Shown one piece after another: positions 37,744-45,731 of a stretch of 64,000 nt of DNA. How positions within the stretch are numbered: the stretch's first letter is position 1; every line of letters starts with the position of its first letter. Position numbers and translations under genes: made by a program. Source of the stretch: Paracoccaceae bacterium (GTDB lineage Bacteria > Pseudomonadota > Alphaproteobacteria > Rhodobacterales > Rhodobacteraceae); NCBI GenBank assembly GCA_020832445.1, contig JAFIEO010000039.1, positions 186,001-250,000 on the forward strand, read 5' to 3'. Under the pieces are notes generated by a model. It had not been told where the DNA came from. It saw only the letters and a program-made list of their open reading frames with translations, and did not search any database.

Positions 37744-38784
37744 GTGACCAAAACCCGCACATTATCAGATCTTGCACGCCATTTGGGGCTGTCACCTGCG
37801 ACCGTGTCGCGGGCCTTGGCGCAGCATGAACAGATCGCGCTGAAAACCCGCGAGCGTGTGGCGAAGGCCGCGCTGGAATTGGGCTATGTCCCCAATCGCA
37901 CAGCGCAGGCACTGGCATCCGGCCGCACCGGGTTTGCGGGTTTTTTGCTGCCCATGCGCGGGCGCGGGCTGGCCGATCCTTTCCTTGGTGAATTTGTCAG
38001 TGCCCTGACCGAAGGGTTTAGTGCAAAAGGGGTTGAATTGCTGCTGTCTGCGGTTCCGCGCGACGGGTCCGAACAGCGCCATCTGGAAAGCCTGATTACA
38101 TCTGGGCGTGTCGATGGCGTGGTTGTCAGCCGGATCGAATGCGCTGACACACGCATTGCGCTGCTGCAAGACCATGGCGTGCCATTCGTGGCGCATGGCC
38201 GGTTGGAGCATGATGAATCAGGCTATAGCTGGCTGGATACCGACGGCGAGTCTGCCTTTATGGAAGCGTTTGATCTGCTGTATCAGGCAGGCCATCGCCG
38301 GTTTGGCCTGTTAAGTCTTGATGACCCGCTGACCTTCCGCCAGAAGCGCGAGGCCGGCTTGCGCAACGCTTATGCGGCCAATGGTGACCCCGCGCTGACA
38401 TTGCGGCATGTGTCATGTTCGCGCTACGATATGGACACGCGCGCGCAGGCCATTGCGGGCATCCTGTCCGGTGCCGACCGACCCACCGCCGTGCTTGCCA
38501 TTGCCGACGGGCTGGCGTTGGAGTTGATGGCCGAAGCCCAGAAACAAGGGTTAAGCGTGCCTGATGACCTGTCGATCATCGGTTTCGACAATATCCCTGC
38601 CGCGGCGCATGTCACGCCCGCGCTGACCACATTTGACGCCTGTATTGCCGACAGCGCCACGCAACTTGCCGAAATGTTGCTGGTGCGGATAGGCGCACCG
38701 AATGCGCCGCATGAGCAACGGCTGCTGCGCCCGCAGCTTATTTTGCGGGGCACACACGGGACTGCACCCGTAATTGCGGGCTGA
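37744..38784 (+). CDS. LacI-family transcriptional regulator of the sugar operon
   Basis: A 346-residue repressor. The N-terminal helix-turn-helix and hinge read TLSDLARHLGLSPATVSRAL ... VPNRTAQALASGRTGF, which is canonical LacI/GalR. The remainder is a periplasmic-binding-like effector domain (DGVVVSRIECADTRI; SIIGFDNIPAAAHVTPALTT). It starts with GTG after CGGAGGGAAGC. Immediately upstream of an ABC transporter and glycosidase operon, it probably responds to the imported glycoside or its product. Confidence 0.92.
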   Translation: MTKTRTLSDLARHLGLSPATVSRALAQHEQIALKTRERVAKAALELGYVPNRTAQALASGRTGFAGFLLPMRGRGLADPFLGEFVSALTEGFSAKGVELLLSAVPRDGSEQRHLESLITSGRVDGVVVSRIECADTRIALLQDHGVPFVAHGRLEHDESGYSWLDTDGESAFMEAFDLLYQAGHRRFGLLSLDDPLTFRQKREAGLRNAYAANGDPALTLRHVSCSRYDMDTRAQAIAGILSGADRPTAVLAIADGLALELMAEAQKQGLSVPDDLSIIGFDNIPAAAHVTPALTTFDACIADSATQLAEMLLVRIGAPNAPHEQRLLRPQLILRGTHGTAPVIAG

Positions 38785-38828
38785 CCGCGAAACCAACTAC
38801 CACAGACCAAAAAATGGGAGGAAAGACC

Positions 38829-40088
38829 ATGAAATCCAGACTGAAACTTACCTTACTTGCCACTGCAAGCGCTTTAATTTCTACAAATGCCATCGCCGAG
38901 ACCTTGTTCTGGTCCAGTCAGGCCACACCGATTGAGGAAACCCAGGCCATGCGCGAGCAGGTTTTGTCAGGGTTCGACGGGGGCGTGTCCTTCCAGCCCG
39001 CCGACCCCGGCCCATGGCTGACGCGCATTCAGGCCGAACTGGGGGCAGGAAGTGGCAGCATCGGGGTTCTGGGCGCATTGCACGGCGATTTCACGCCCCT
39101 TGCGGGCAATCTGGCCGACCTGTCGGGGATTGATGCAAGTGCTGTGTCACCGGGCTTCATGGAACTTGGCCTGCTGGGCACGGATGAGCAGAAATATATT
39201 CCATGGATGCAGGCCACCTATGTCATGGCCGCGCATACCAATGCACTGGAATACCTGCCCGACGGCGCGGATCTGATGGCGCTAAGCTATGACGAGCTGA
39301 TTGCATGGGCCGCCAATATGCACGAAGCGACTGGCGAGCCGCGCTTCGGGTTCCCCGCAGGCCCGCAAGGGCTGAAGCACCGCTTCTTTCAGGGCTATCT
39401 GCTGCCCGCCTATACAGGGTCCATGGTGACAGAATTCCGGTCCGATTCGGCAGAAGAAGCCTGGACCGCCTTTCTGGAATTGTGGGAGCATACAAACCCT
39501 GCATCCACCAATTACAGCTTCATGCAGGAACAACTGATTTCCGGCGATGCATGGCTGGTGTTCGACCACACCGCGCGGCTTGCCGATGCGTTCAACCAGC
39601 AGCCTGATGATTTTGTGGCCTTTCCTGCGCCGGCCGGTCCGGCGGGTCGGGGGTTCATGCCGGTTCTGGCGGGTATGGCTGTGCCGGAAACCGCGCAGGA
39701 CAAGGATGCGGCGATGGATCTGATCAGTTATATGCTGGCCCCCGAAACCCAGATCGCGACCTTGCGCGCCACCAATTTCTTTCCGGTGATCGATGTGGAT
39801 TTCCCCGATGACATGCCGCCATCGGTGCAGGCGGCGGGCGCGGCCATTGCGGCTATGTCTGGCGCGGATGATGCCTTGCCCGCGCTGTTGCCTGTGGGTC
39901 TGGGCGATCTGGGTGGCCAGTTCAATCAGGTCTATAACGACACGTTTGAACGCATTGTTCTGGCCCGCCAGCCGGTGCGTGCGGTTCTGGATGATCAGGC
40001 AGATGCATTGCGCCGCATTCTTGACGAAGCAGGTGCGCCGTGCTGGGCACCTGATGCGGCATCAGATGGTCCTTGCCCTGTGAACTGA
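38829..40088 (+). CDS. Sugar ABC transporter substrate-binding protein
   Basis: A 419-residue extracellular solute-binding protein (family 1). The signal peptide is MKSRLKLTLLATASALISTNAIAE. Mature features include the central DAWLVFDHTARLADAFN and PVLAGMAVPETAQDKDAAMDLISYMLAPETQ typical of the family, with an unusual Cys pair near the C-terminus (APCWAPDAASDGPCPVN) that may form a disulfide. The start at 38829 is preceded by GGGAGGAAAG. Ligand is inferred from the downstream glycosidase to be a small glycoside. Confidence 0.9.
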   Translation: MKSRLKLTLLATASALISTNAIAETLFWSSQATPIEETQAMREQVLSGFDGGVSFQPADPGPWLTRIQAELGAGSGSIGVLGALHGDFTPLAGNLADLSGIDASAVSPGFMELGLLGTDEQKYIPWMQATYVMAAHTNALEYLPDGADLMALSYDELIAWAANMHEATGEPRFGFPAGPQGLKHRFFQGYLLPAYTGSMVTEFRSDSAEEAWTAFLELWEHTNPASTNYSFMQEQLISGDAWLVFDHTARLADAFNQQPDDFVAFPAPAGPAGRGFMPVLAGMAVPETAQDKDAAMDLISYMLAPETQIATLRATNFFPVIDVDFPDDMPPSVQAAGAAIAAMSGADDALPALLPVGLGDLGGQFNQVYNDTFERIVLARQPVRAVLDDQADALRRILDEAGAPCWAPDAASDGPCPVN

Positions 40089-40149
40089 TCGGCAGTCCAT
40101 CCTTAAAAGGGGGCTGTCGCCCCCACCCGGCCCCCGCAGGGCCGGGTTC

Positions 40150-40180
40150 CCCCCCGAGTATTTCTGGCAAGATGAAGATA
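40150..40180 (+). repeat. 'CCCCGAGTATTT' intergenic element
   Basis: CCCCCCCGAGTATTTCTGG followed by CAAGATGAAG lies between the binding-protein gene and the first permease. I recall similar elements as frequent between genes in Rhodobacteraceae. A shorter relative is at 25850. Purpose unknown. Confidence 0.4.
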
Positions 40181-40221
40181 AAGCGGGGGCATAGCTTACC
40201 CGCCGAAACAAGGAGGCGAAA

Positions 40222-41064
40222 ATGCCACGAGCCTTGCCCTATCTGTTGCTGCTTCCGGCATCGCTGTTTCTGCTGGTGTTCTTCTTCTATCCGTTCGGGC
40301 TGGTCGTGGTTGAAAGCCTGACGCGCGGCGGGGAATGGACGACCGAGAATTTTACCCGCATGACAGGGCACTGGAAGTTTGCACCTGCTTTCTGGAACAC
40401 CATCTGGCTGACCGCGATTGTGGTGCCGGTGCAGCTGATCATGGCGCTGACCATGGCATCTGTGGTGCAAAAGCTGAAAACGGGGCGTTCTGGGCTGCTG
40501 TATATCTTTGCGATCCCGCTGGGTATTTCCGATCTGGCAGCGGGGTTGATCTGGCTTGCGATATTCGAGCAATCGGGGTTCCTGAATTCCATATTTCACG
40601 CCTTCGGTATTATCGACCGCCCGACCCTGTATCTGGGCTATCAGAACATGTGGGTCATCTTTCTGGCGGTGGTTCTGGCCGAAATCTGGCGCGCAACGGC
40701 CATCATGATGGTGATTATCGTGGCAGGTATGGGGCTGATCCCCAAAGAATATTCGGAGGCCGCGGAAGTGTTTGGCGCATCGCGCTGGCAGCGGTTCACC
40801 CGTGTTACCCTGCCGCTGTTGCGTCCCAGCCTGCAAACCGCGCTGATCCTGCGCATTCTTATGGCGTTCGAGGTGTTCGCCGTTGTCATGGCGCTGGGGG
40901 GCACAACCCTGCCCGTGCTGATGGGCGAGACCTTCCAGTGGCAGTTCCAGCTACAGGACCGCGGTGTGGCGGCCGCCTATGCGATGGTCATTCTGGGCCT
41001 GTCGGTCGCCTTTTCGCTGGTGGTGCTGCGGCTGTTGCACGTCCCTAAAGGAGCGCGGATATGA
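40222..41064 (+). CDS. Sugar ABC transporter permease (MalF-like)
   Basis: A 280-residue inner-membrane permease with six hydrophobic segments. The cytoplasmic EAA loop that docks the ATPase reads EYSEAAEVFGASRWQRFTRVTLPLL. N-terminus LPYLLLLPASLFLLVFFFYPF is typical of MalF-type sugar permeases. The start ATG follows AAGGAGGCG. It overlaps the second permease gene by ATGA. Confidence 0.93.
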   Translation: MPRALPYLLLLPASLFLLVFFFYPFGLVVVESLTRGGEWTTENFTRMTGHWKFAPAFWNTIWLTAIVVPVQLIMALTMASVVQKLKTGRSGLLYIFAIPLGISDLAAGLIWLAIFEQSGFLNSIFHAFGIIDRPTLYLGYQNMWVIFLAVVLAEIWRATAIMMVIIVAGMGLIPKEYSEAAEVFGASRWQRFTRVTLPLLRPSLQTALILRILMAFEVFAVVMALGGTTLPVLMGETFQWQFQLQDRGVAAAYAMVILGLSVAFSLVVLRLLHVPKGARI

Positions 41065-41903
41065 CCGACACATCCCCACCACCCGCGCCACAGCTAGAGG
41101 CGCGGCGCGCAGGCCGGTTCCTGTTTTATGCAGGTGTTGCGCTGCTGGTCTTATGGGTGCTGGTGCCCATCTGGTTTTTGTTCGTCAATGCACTGTCCGC
41201 GCCCTCTGAGGTGACAGGGTTTCCAAAACGCATATGGCCAAGTTTCGATCTGGCCTCGGTGCAGTTTTTCTTGCAGTTTCAGGGCGTAACGCAGGCGCTG
41301 TGGAATTCGGTCAAGGTGGCGGTGCTGACAATGATCCTGTCCATCGCGATGGGGGCACCGGCGGGCTATGCGTTGTCGCGGTTTGACTTTCCCGGCAAGG
41401 AATTCTTTCGCGTGCTGGTCATCATGACGCGCGCGTTTCCGCTGCCGCTGCTGGCGCTGCCCTTGGCCGTGATGTTCATTCGCACAGGGCTGGATGACAC
41501 TGTGCTGGGGCTGGCGCTGGTGCATGCGATGCTGGCGCTGCCATTCGCGGTGTTGATTACCTTTTCGCTGTTTTCCGGCATTCCGGTAGAGTTGGAAGAG
41601 GCCGCATGGACATTGGGGTGCAACAGGTTGCAGGCCTTCATCAAGGTTGTGCTGCCATTGGCGCTGCCGGGCATCATGGCCAGCGCTGTCTTTGCCTTCG
41701 TTATTTCATGGAACGAGGTGTTTGCCGCAGCCGTCCTGACAATCGAGAACCGCACATTGACGGCGTTTTTGCTGCAATCGCTGAATGTATCGCCATTGCC
41801 GCTGAAATTTGCAGGCGGGGCGGCGCTTGTCATGCCTGCGCTGATCTTCATCTTCGCAGTGCGCAAATATCTGTTCGCGATGTGGGGCATCGCCAATCGC
41901 TAG
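41061..41903 (+). CDS. Sugar ABC transporter permease (MalG-like)
   Basis: A 280-residue partner permease with six hydrophobic segments. The EAA loop is PVELEEAAWTLGCNRLQAFIKVVLPLALPG. The late periplasmic and membrane segment FVISWNEVFAAAVLT is the MalG-type conserved block. Its stop codon TAG forms the first bases of the palindromic repeat that follows. Confidence 0.93.
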   Translation: MTDTSPPPAPQLEARRAGRFLFYAGVALLVLWVLVPIWFLFVNALSAPSEVTGFPKRIWPSFDLASVQFFLQFQGVTQALWNSVKVAVLTMILSIAMGAPAGYALSRFDFPGKEFFRVLVIMTRAFPLPLLALPLAVMFIRTGLDDTVLGLALVHAMLALPFAVLITFSLFSGIPVELEEAAWTLGCNRLQAFIKVVLPLALPGIMASAVFAFVISWNEVFAAAVLTIENRTLTAFLLQSLNVSPLPLKFAGGAALVMPALIFIFAVRKYLFAMWGIANR

Positions 41904-41955
41904 AGCATGTCGCGCGAAACCGGAAACCGGTTTTGCGCAATCAAGGACATGCGAC
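41901..41955. repeat. 'tagagcatg' palindromic repeat, third copy
   Basis: TAGAGCATGTCGCGCG, then AAACCGGAAACCGGTTTT, then GCGCAATCAAGGACATGCGAC. It is an imperfect hairpin of the same family as the pair at 37553-37660. It begins at the stop codon of the second permease gene and occupies most of the gap before the ATPase gene, so it could tune expression inside the operon. Confidence 0.65.
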
Positions 41956-41976
41956 CAAAAACAGGAAGGGGCCAAT

Positions 41977-43014
41977 ATGGCTGAAATTGTCATCAAGGGT
42001 GTCGCCAAGGATTTCGGGGCCTTCACGGCGCTGCATTCGGTGGACCTGACCATTGCCGATCAGGAATTCATGGTGCTGCTGGGCGCGTCCGGCTGCGGCA
42101 AGACCACGCTTTTGCGCATCATCGCAGGGCTGGAAACCCCAAGTCAGGGCGAGGTCTGGATCGGCGGGCGGCGGGTGGACCATCTGCCACCCCGCGCGCG
42201 CGGTATTTCCATGGTGTTCCAGAATTATGCGGTGTTCCCGCATCTGACGGTGTTTGAGAATATCGCGTTTGGTCTGCGCATGGCGAAAGTGACCGGCACG
42301 GAAGTGGACCGCCGCGTTCGCCGCACCGCCGAGTTGATGCATATCGAGCAGTTGCTGAAGCGCTATTCTGGTGAATTGTCGGGCGGGCAGCGCCAGCGTG
42401 TGGCTGTTGCGCGGGCTTTGGCGATGGAGCCTGATGTCATCTTGATGGATGAACCGCTGTCCAATCTGGACGCGCTGCTGCGGCTGGAAATGCGCGCCGA
42501 ATTGAAGGGCGTTCTGGCTGAATCGAAAACCACCACCATCTATGTCACCCATGATCAGGTCGAGGCCATGTCGCTGGCCGACCGGATTAGCGTGATGAAT
42601 GGCGGCTATATCGTTCAGGCCGACCGCCCGACCGAAGTATACCGCAACCCCGCCGCGCGGTTTGTGGGCAGTTTCATCGGCAACCCGCCGATGAATTTCC
42701 TGCCTGCCAAATCCGAAGGGGCAGGGCGCTGGCATGTGGCGGGGCAAAGTTTCGCGGGGCCGCAAGGGTCTGCTGCCGAATTTGCCATCCGCCCCGAAGA
42801 CCTGCACCCGTCCGACACGGGCCTGAGCGCCGAAGTGCGCGTGGTCGAACCGCTTGGCCCGCATACGCTTGTCACCGCGCAGGTGGCTGGCCAGCCCTTT
42901 CGCGCCGTGCTGGACAGCGACCGCCATATCACCCCGGGCGAGGTGATCACCCTTGCGCCCGTCCCCGACCGTATCCGCTGGTTTGATCCTGAAACACAAA
43001 AGGCCATCGCATGA
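41977..43014 (+). CDS. Sugar ABC transporter ATP-binding protein (MalK/UgpC-like)
   Basis: A 345-residue CUT1-type ATPase. Walker A is LGASGCGKTTLL, the signature LSGGQRQRVAVARAL, Walker B VILMDEPLSNLDA, and the switch histidine is in YVTHDQVEAMSL. The C-terminal TOBE/OB region (about residues 240-345, including EFAIRPEDLHP) is the regulatory domain. The start overlaps nothing, but the stop overlaps the glycosidase gene by ATGA. Confidence 0.94.
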   Translation: MAEIVIKGVAKDFGAFTALHSVDLTIADQEFMVLLGASGCGKTTLLRIIAGLETPSQGEVWIGGRRVDHLPPRARGISMVFQNYAVFPHLTVFENIAFGLRMAKVTGTEVDRRVRRTAELMHIEQLLKRYSGELSGGQRQRVAVARALAMEPDVILMDEPLSNLDALLRLEMRAELKGVLAESKTTTIYVTHDQVEAMSLADRISVMNGGYIVQADRPTEVYRNPAARFVGSFIGNPPMNFLPAKSEGAGRWHVAGQSFAGPQGSAAEFAIRPEDLHPSDTGLSAEVRVVEPLGPHTLVTAQVAGQPFRAVLDSDRHITPGEVITLAPVPDRIRWFDPETQKAIA

Positions 43015-44273
43015 CAGACGCGCTGCGCAATGCTGCAATCGACATTCTGAAAATCAACGACAGGGGCCAGTATACGGTGCCCACCAAGGGGCTGTATCCG
43101 TTCCAGTGGAACTGGGACAGCTGCCTGACAGCGCTTGGCCAGTGCCATTTCGACGAAGCCCGCGCATGGACCGAGATTGAAACGCTGTTTGCCCATCAAT
43201 GGCCCTGCGGGATGGTGCCGCATATTATTTTCCATCAAATGGATGACGGCTATTTTCCCGGCCCCGCAATCTGGGGCACGGACCGGCCTGTGCCCACGTC
43301 GGGGATTACGCAGCCCGCAGTTGCGGGGTTCGCGCTGAAGCGGTTGTTTGATCGTTCGCAGGACCGTGCAGCGGCGATGCAGCGTGTGCGCGCATTGTTG
43401 CCCAAAGTGGCCGCATGGCACCGCTGGTTCTATGCAACCCGCGACCCGCATGCAGAAGGGCTGGCCGCGATCCTGCATCCATGGGAAGCAGGGCGCGACA
43501 ATTCCGTGGACTGGGACGATCCGTTCGACCGTGTGCCCACTGACGGGATTGCAGCCTATACGCGGCGCGATACCCTGCATGCCGACCCGTCACACCGGCC
43601 CACCAAGGCGCAATATGACCGCTATCTATGGCTGGTCGAGCATTTTCGCGCGCTGCACTGGGACACATCGAAATTGCATAATGCGTCGCCCTTTCAGGTG
43701 GTTGATCCCGGTTTCAATGCGATTTTGATCCGCGCATGTGCCGACCTGGCCGATCTGGCAGGTCACGTTGGCGAACCCGAACTTGCCGCCGAAAACCGCG
43801 CTTTCGCGGCGCGCGGGCTGGCGGCGATGGAAAGCCTGTGGTCGGATGCGCATGGCCAGTATCTGTGCAAGGACCGCATCACCGGCCAGTTGATCGACAG
43901 CGCGTCGGTGGGCGGGCTTCTGGCTGCGTTCTGTGCAATTCCACCCGACAGGGCCGCACGCATCGCCAACACGATAGAGGGGCACGGAACCCGCTACTGT
44001 GTCGCCAGTCACCCCCCGCAAGACCCGCGATTTGATGCCAAGCGCTATTGGCGCGGCCCTGTGTGGCTGGTGGTGAACTATATGATTGCGGATGGTCTGG
44101 CGCGCGCCGGACAGGGCCGCACCGCCGCACGCATTTCCGCCGACAGTCTGGAGTTGATCCACAAAGGCGGCTTTGCGGAATATTATGACCCCCTGACCGG
44201 CGAGGCATTGGGAGGCGGGCAGTTCACATGGACCGCTGCGATGGTGCTGGAATTTCTGGCGCTGGATGGATGA
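43011..44273 (+). CDS. MGH1/GH63-like glycoside hydrolase (glycosylglycerate-type)
   Basis: A 420-residue (alpha/alpha)6-barrel hydrolase. The N-terminal signature FQWNWDSCLTALGQCHFD, the block HPWEAGRDNSVDWDDPFDR and the late RGPVWLVVNYMIADGL and FAEYYDPLTGEALGGGQFTWTA match bacterial mannosylglycerate and glucosylglycerate hydrolases of the GH63-like group. Probable catalytic acids are Asp163 (EAGRDNS) and Glu390 (FAEYYDP). There is no signal peptide, so it acts on sugars after import. As the last gene of the LacI/ABC operon it defines the likely substrate, a compatible solute such as glucosyl- or mannosylglycerate. Trehalose-like substrates cannot be excluded. Confidence 0.82.
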   Translation: MTDALRNAAIDILKINDRGQYTVPTKGLYPFQWNWDSCLTALGQCHFDEARAWTEIETLFAHQWPCGMVPHIIFHQMDDGYFPGPAIWGTDRPVPTSGITQPAVAGFALKRLFDRSQDRAAAMQRVRALLPKVAAWHRWFYATRDPHAEGLAAILHPWEAGRDNSVDWDDPFDRVPTDGIAAYTRRDTLHADPSHRPTKAQYDRYLWLVEHFRALHWDTSKLHNASPFQVVDPGFNAILIRACADLADLAGHVGEPELAAENRAFAARGLAAMESLWSDAHGQYLCKDRITGQLIDSASVGGLLAAFCAIPPDRAARIANTIEGHGTRYCVASHPPQDPRFDAKRYWRGPVWLVVNYMIADGLARAGQGRTAARISADSLELIHKGGFAEYYDPLTGEALGGGQFTWTAAMVLEFLALDG

Positions 44274-44306
44274 TGCCGCCGCGTCCAAAGCCAAAGCGGT
44301 ATCATG

Positions 44307-44338
44307 AAAAAGACCCGGTCATTTCTGACCGGGTCTTT
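44307..44338. terminator. Bidirectional intrinsic terminator
   Basis: A 13-bp perfect stem, AAAGACCCGGTCA with TGACCGGGTCTTT, has a TTTC loop. A-rich on the left and T-rich on the right, it can stop transcripts from both the sugar operon and the convergent IalB-family gene. Confidence 0.9.
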
Positions 44339-44363
44339 ATGCTGGCTGGAACGTGCCGTCACA

Positions 44364-44969
44364 TCACGGCAGTTGTTCCGAAAGCTCGGTAAAGGCAGCG
44401 GTGAAGCCGATCAATGACATGGTCAGGTCAATGGGCTGGTCGGGGGCGGCAACAGGCACGACCTGCCAGACAGCTTCCGCGCCGCGGCGGAATGCATCAA
44501 TCTCTTCTGCGGTGAAGCCCACGCGTGCGATGCAGCCCACCGCCGTGCAAAAGGTGAACGGGTAGCGCTTGGCGGCACCTTCATCGACCTGCATGATCAA
44601 CTGTGCGGTCAGAAGCGTTTCCAGTGGCGTCAAAATGGTGGCACCCGCCGCGGCCTCCTGACCGGGTGGCAAGGGGAACATGGTGATTTCGGCAGTTGCA
44701 TTGCCTTCGCCGTCACGCAGCAGCTGATACATCTGGCAGGGGTCTTCGCCCTCGGGGTTTTCCACACAGACCAGTTCCCAGTCCCCGTGCGTGTTGCCGA
44801 TATAGCTGCCATCACCCATTTCTTCGCCAAGCACCTCTCCGGTGGACAGGGCAGTGATGGGGGAATCCGTTTCTGTGCTTGTCTGCGCGAAAGCCGCCGA
44901 TGTGCCCATAAGGGCCGCAAATGCGGCAACGGATGCAATGTTGAAAAATGCGGTATGTGTTCGTGACAT
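44364..44969 (-). CDS. Invasion-associated locus B (IalB) family protein, exported
   Basis: A 201-residue exported protein. The signal peptide is MSRTHTAFFNIASVAAFAAL with cleavage near SAAFAQ. The mature part follows the classical IalB pattern: GDWELVCVENPEGEDPCQMYQLL (conserved Cys pair), PPGQEAAAGATILTPLETLL and KRYPFTFCTAVGCIARVGFT (second Cys pair). The four cysteines suggest disulfides in the periplasm. The start at 44969 has AAGGGACAAGG upstream. An earlier in-frame codon at 45101 has no signal sequence. Free-living function is unknown. Confidence 0.88.
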   Translation of the reverse strand: MSRTHTAFFNIASVAAFAALMGTSAAFAQTSTETDSPITALSTGEVLGEEMGDGSYIGNTHGDWELVCVENPEGEDPCQMYQLLRDGEGNATAEITMFPLPPGQEAAAGATILTPLETLLTAQLIMQVDEGAAKRYPFTFCTAVGCIARVGFTAEEIDAFRRGAEAVWQVVPVAAPDQPIDLTMSLIGFTAAFTELSEQLP

Positions 44970-45101
44970 GCCTTGTCCCTTGATATGCTCGTTTTCCTTG
45001 CATGTCGTATCACGGCACGCATCAGGTGTCAGTCGAAAAAAAATGACGCCACGCAGTGTTGAACAGGGTTGATTTTGTCCATCACGCGGGTGGTAAATCA
45101 A

Positions 45102-45480
45102 AAATTAAAATAAGGGCCCGAAGGCCCCTATTCATATTGATTTTTGCTTTGCTCCCTGTCGGACTGGCCGACGATTGAGCACACCGTATGGTGAAAGCAT
45201 CACTGCGTCAACAGGAAATAGTAACCTGATTGTTATGGAAATTGTTGAAAGCCCGCCCCGCGCACGCGGGCATTTTCATCCACCTTGCCGAAACCCGGAT
45301 TGCCGGAAAAAGGCCGCACCCGAAGGCGCGGCCAGTCTGACAGGGAGGACGCGCATCCACAGATCACAAAACCGGATGCGCACCCCTATAAATAGTCTGA
45401 AATGGTTAAGATTTGCTTTTCCCGCCCACCGCTTCCAGCATAACCTGAGGGCAGGATTTATGTCAGGCGGAGTATGAGTG
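45102..45480. other. Structured intergenic region with several hairpins
   Basis: There is no protein gene here. Contents are: a UUCG-loop hairpin at 45109-45132 that pairs best on the minus strand and is followed by TTTAATTTTT; CTCCCTGTCGGACTGGCCG at 45152-45170, an inverted near-copy of 45348-45330; GTCGG-ACTGG-CCGAC at 45158-45172; a GCCCGC/GCGGGC hairpin with ATTTTC at 45251-45276; and the candidate small RNA described next. Confidence 0.6.
45307..45384 (-). ncRNA. Candidate small RNA with CCUCCC motif and intrinsic terminator
   Basis: Read on the minus strand: a TATTTAT box (45394-45388); a first stem GCGCATCC/GGATGCGC with a 15-base loop; a single-stranded GTCCTCCCTGTCAGACT (an anti-Shine-Dalgarno-like CCTCCC); and a terminator GGCCGCGCC-TTCG-GGTGCGGCC followed by TTTTT. 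The terminator stem is fully paired only on this strand (a G·U becomes A·C on the other), which fixes the direction. No clear -35 box was seen, so the promoter is uncertain. Estimated length is about 78 nt. Confidence 0.5.
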
Positions 45481-45720
45481 ATGAATGAAGGTATCGGGCC
45501 GGTTCTGGTTGGTGGCGGTGGGGCGGATCAACGCGCCCCGCAGGTTTTGAAACTGGCCTATGGCAACCGTCACGGGCTGATTGCGGGCGCGACGGGCACC
45601 GGCAAAACCATCACCATGCAAATTCTGGCCGAAGAATTTTCCAATGCAGGTGTTCCCGTCTTTCTGACCGATATCAAGGGCGATGTGGGCGGCATGGCAG
45701 TGCCGGGCACAGAGCGCGGC
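45481..45720 (+). pseudogene. HerA-like (DUF853/YjgR) ATPase, N-terminal fragment cut by junction
   Basis: About 80 residues of a helicase-HerA-like ATPase that is normally near 500 residues. Seen are [19 protein letters not shown] (Walker A) and [12 protein letters not shown], the expected DUF853 continuation with its characteristic DxKGD. After that the reading frame enters sequence antisense to proA and similarity stops. A GTG at 45478 precedes the ATG. I read it as an intact gene truncated by an artificial join, not as a decayed gene. Confidence 0.85.
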
Positions 45721-45731
45721 GGCGTGCCCCG
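45712..45731. other. Chimeric junction between two genomes
   Basis: DUF853 similarity on the plus strand ends around 45712-45720; ProA similarity on the minus strand ends at 45731 (GVELRG). Both genes are cut mid-domain at the same place. Gene content and codon texture change here from alphaproteobacterial to gammaproteobacterial type. No insertion-sequence ends, target duplication, integrase or tRNA is present. Confidence 0.85.
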
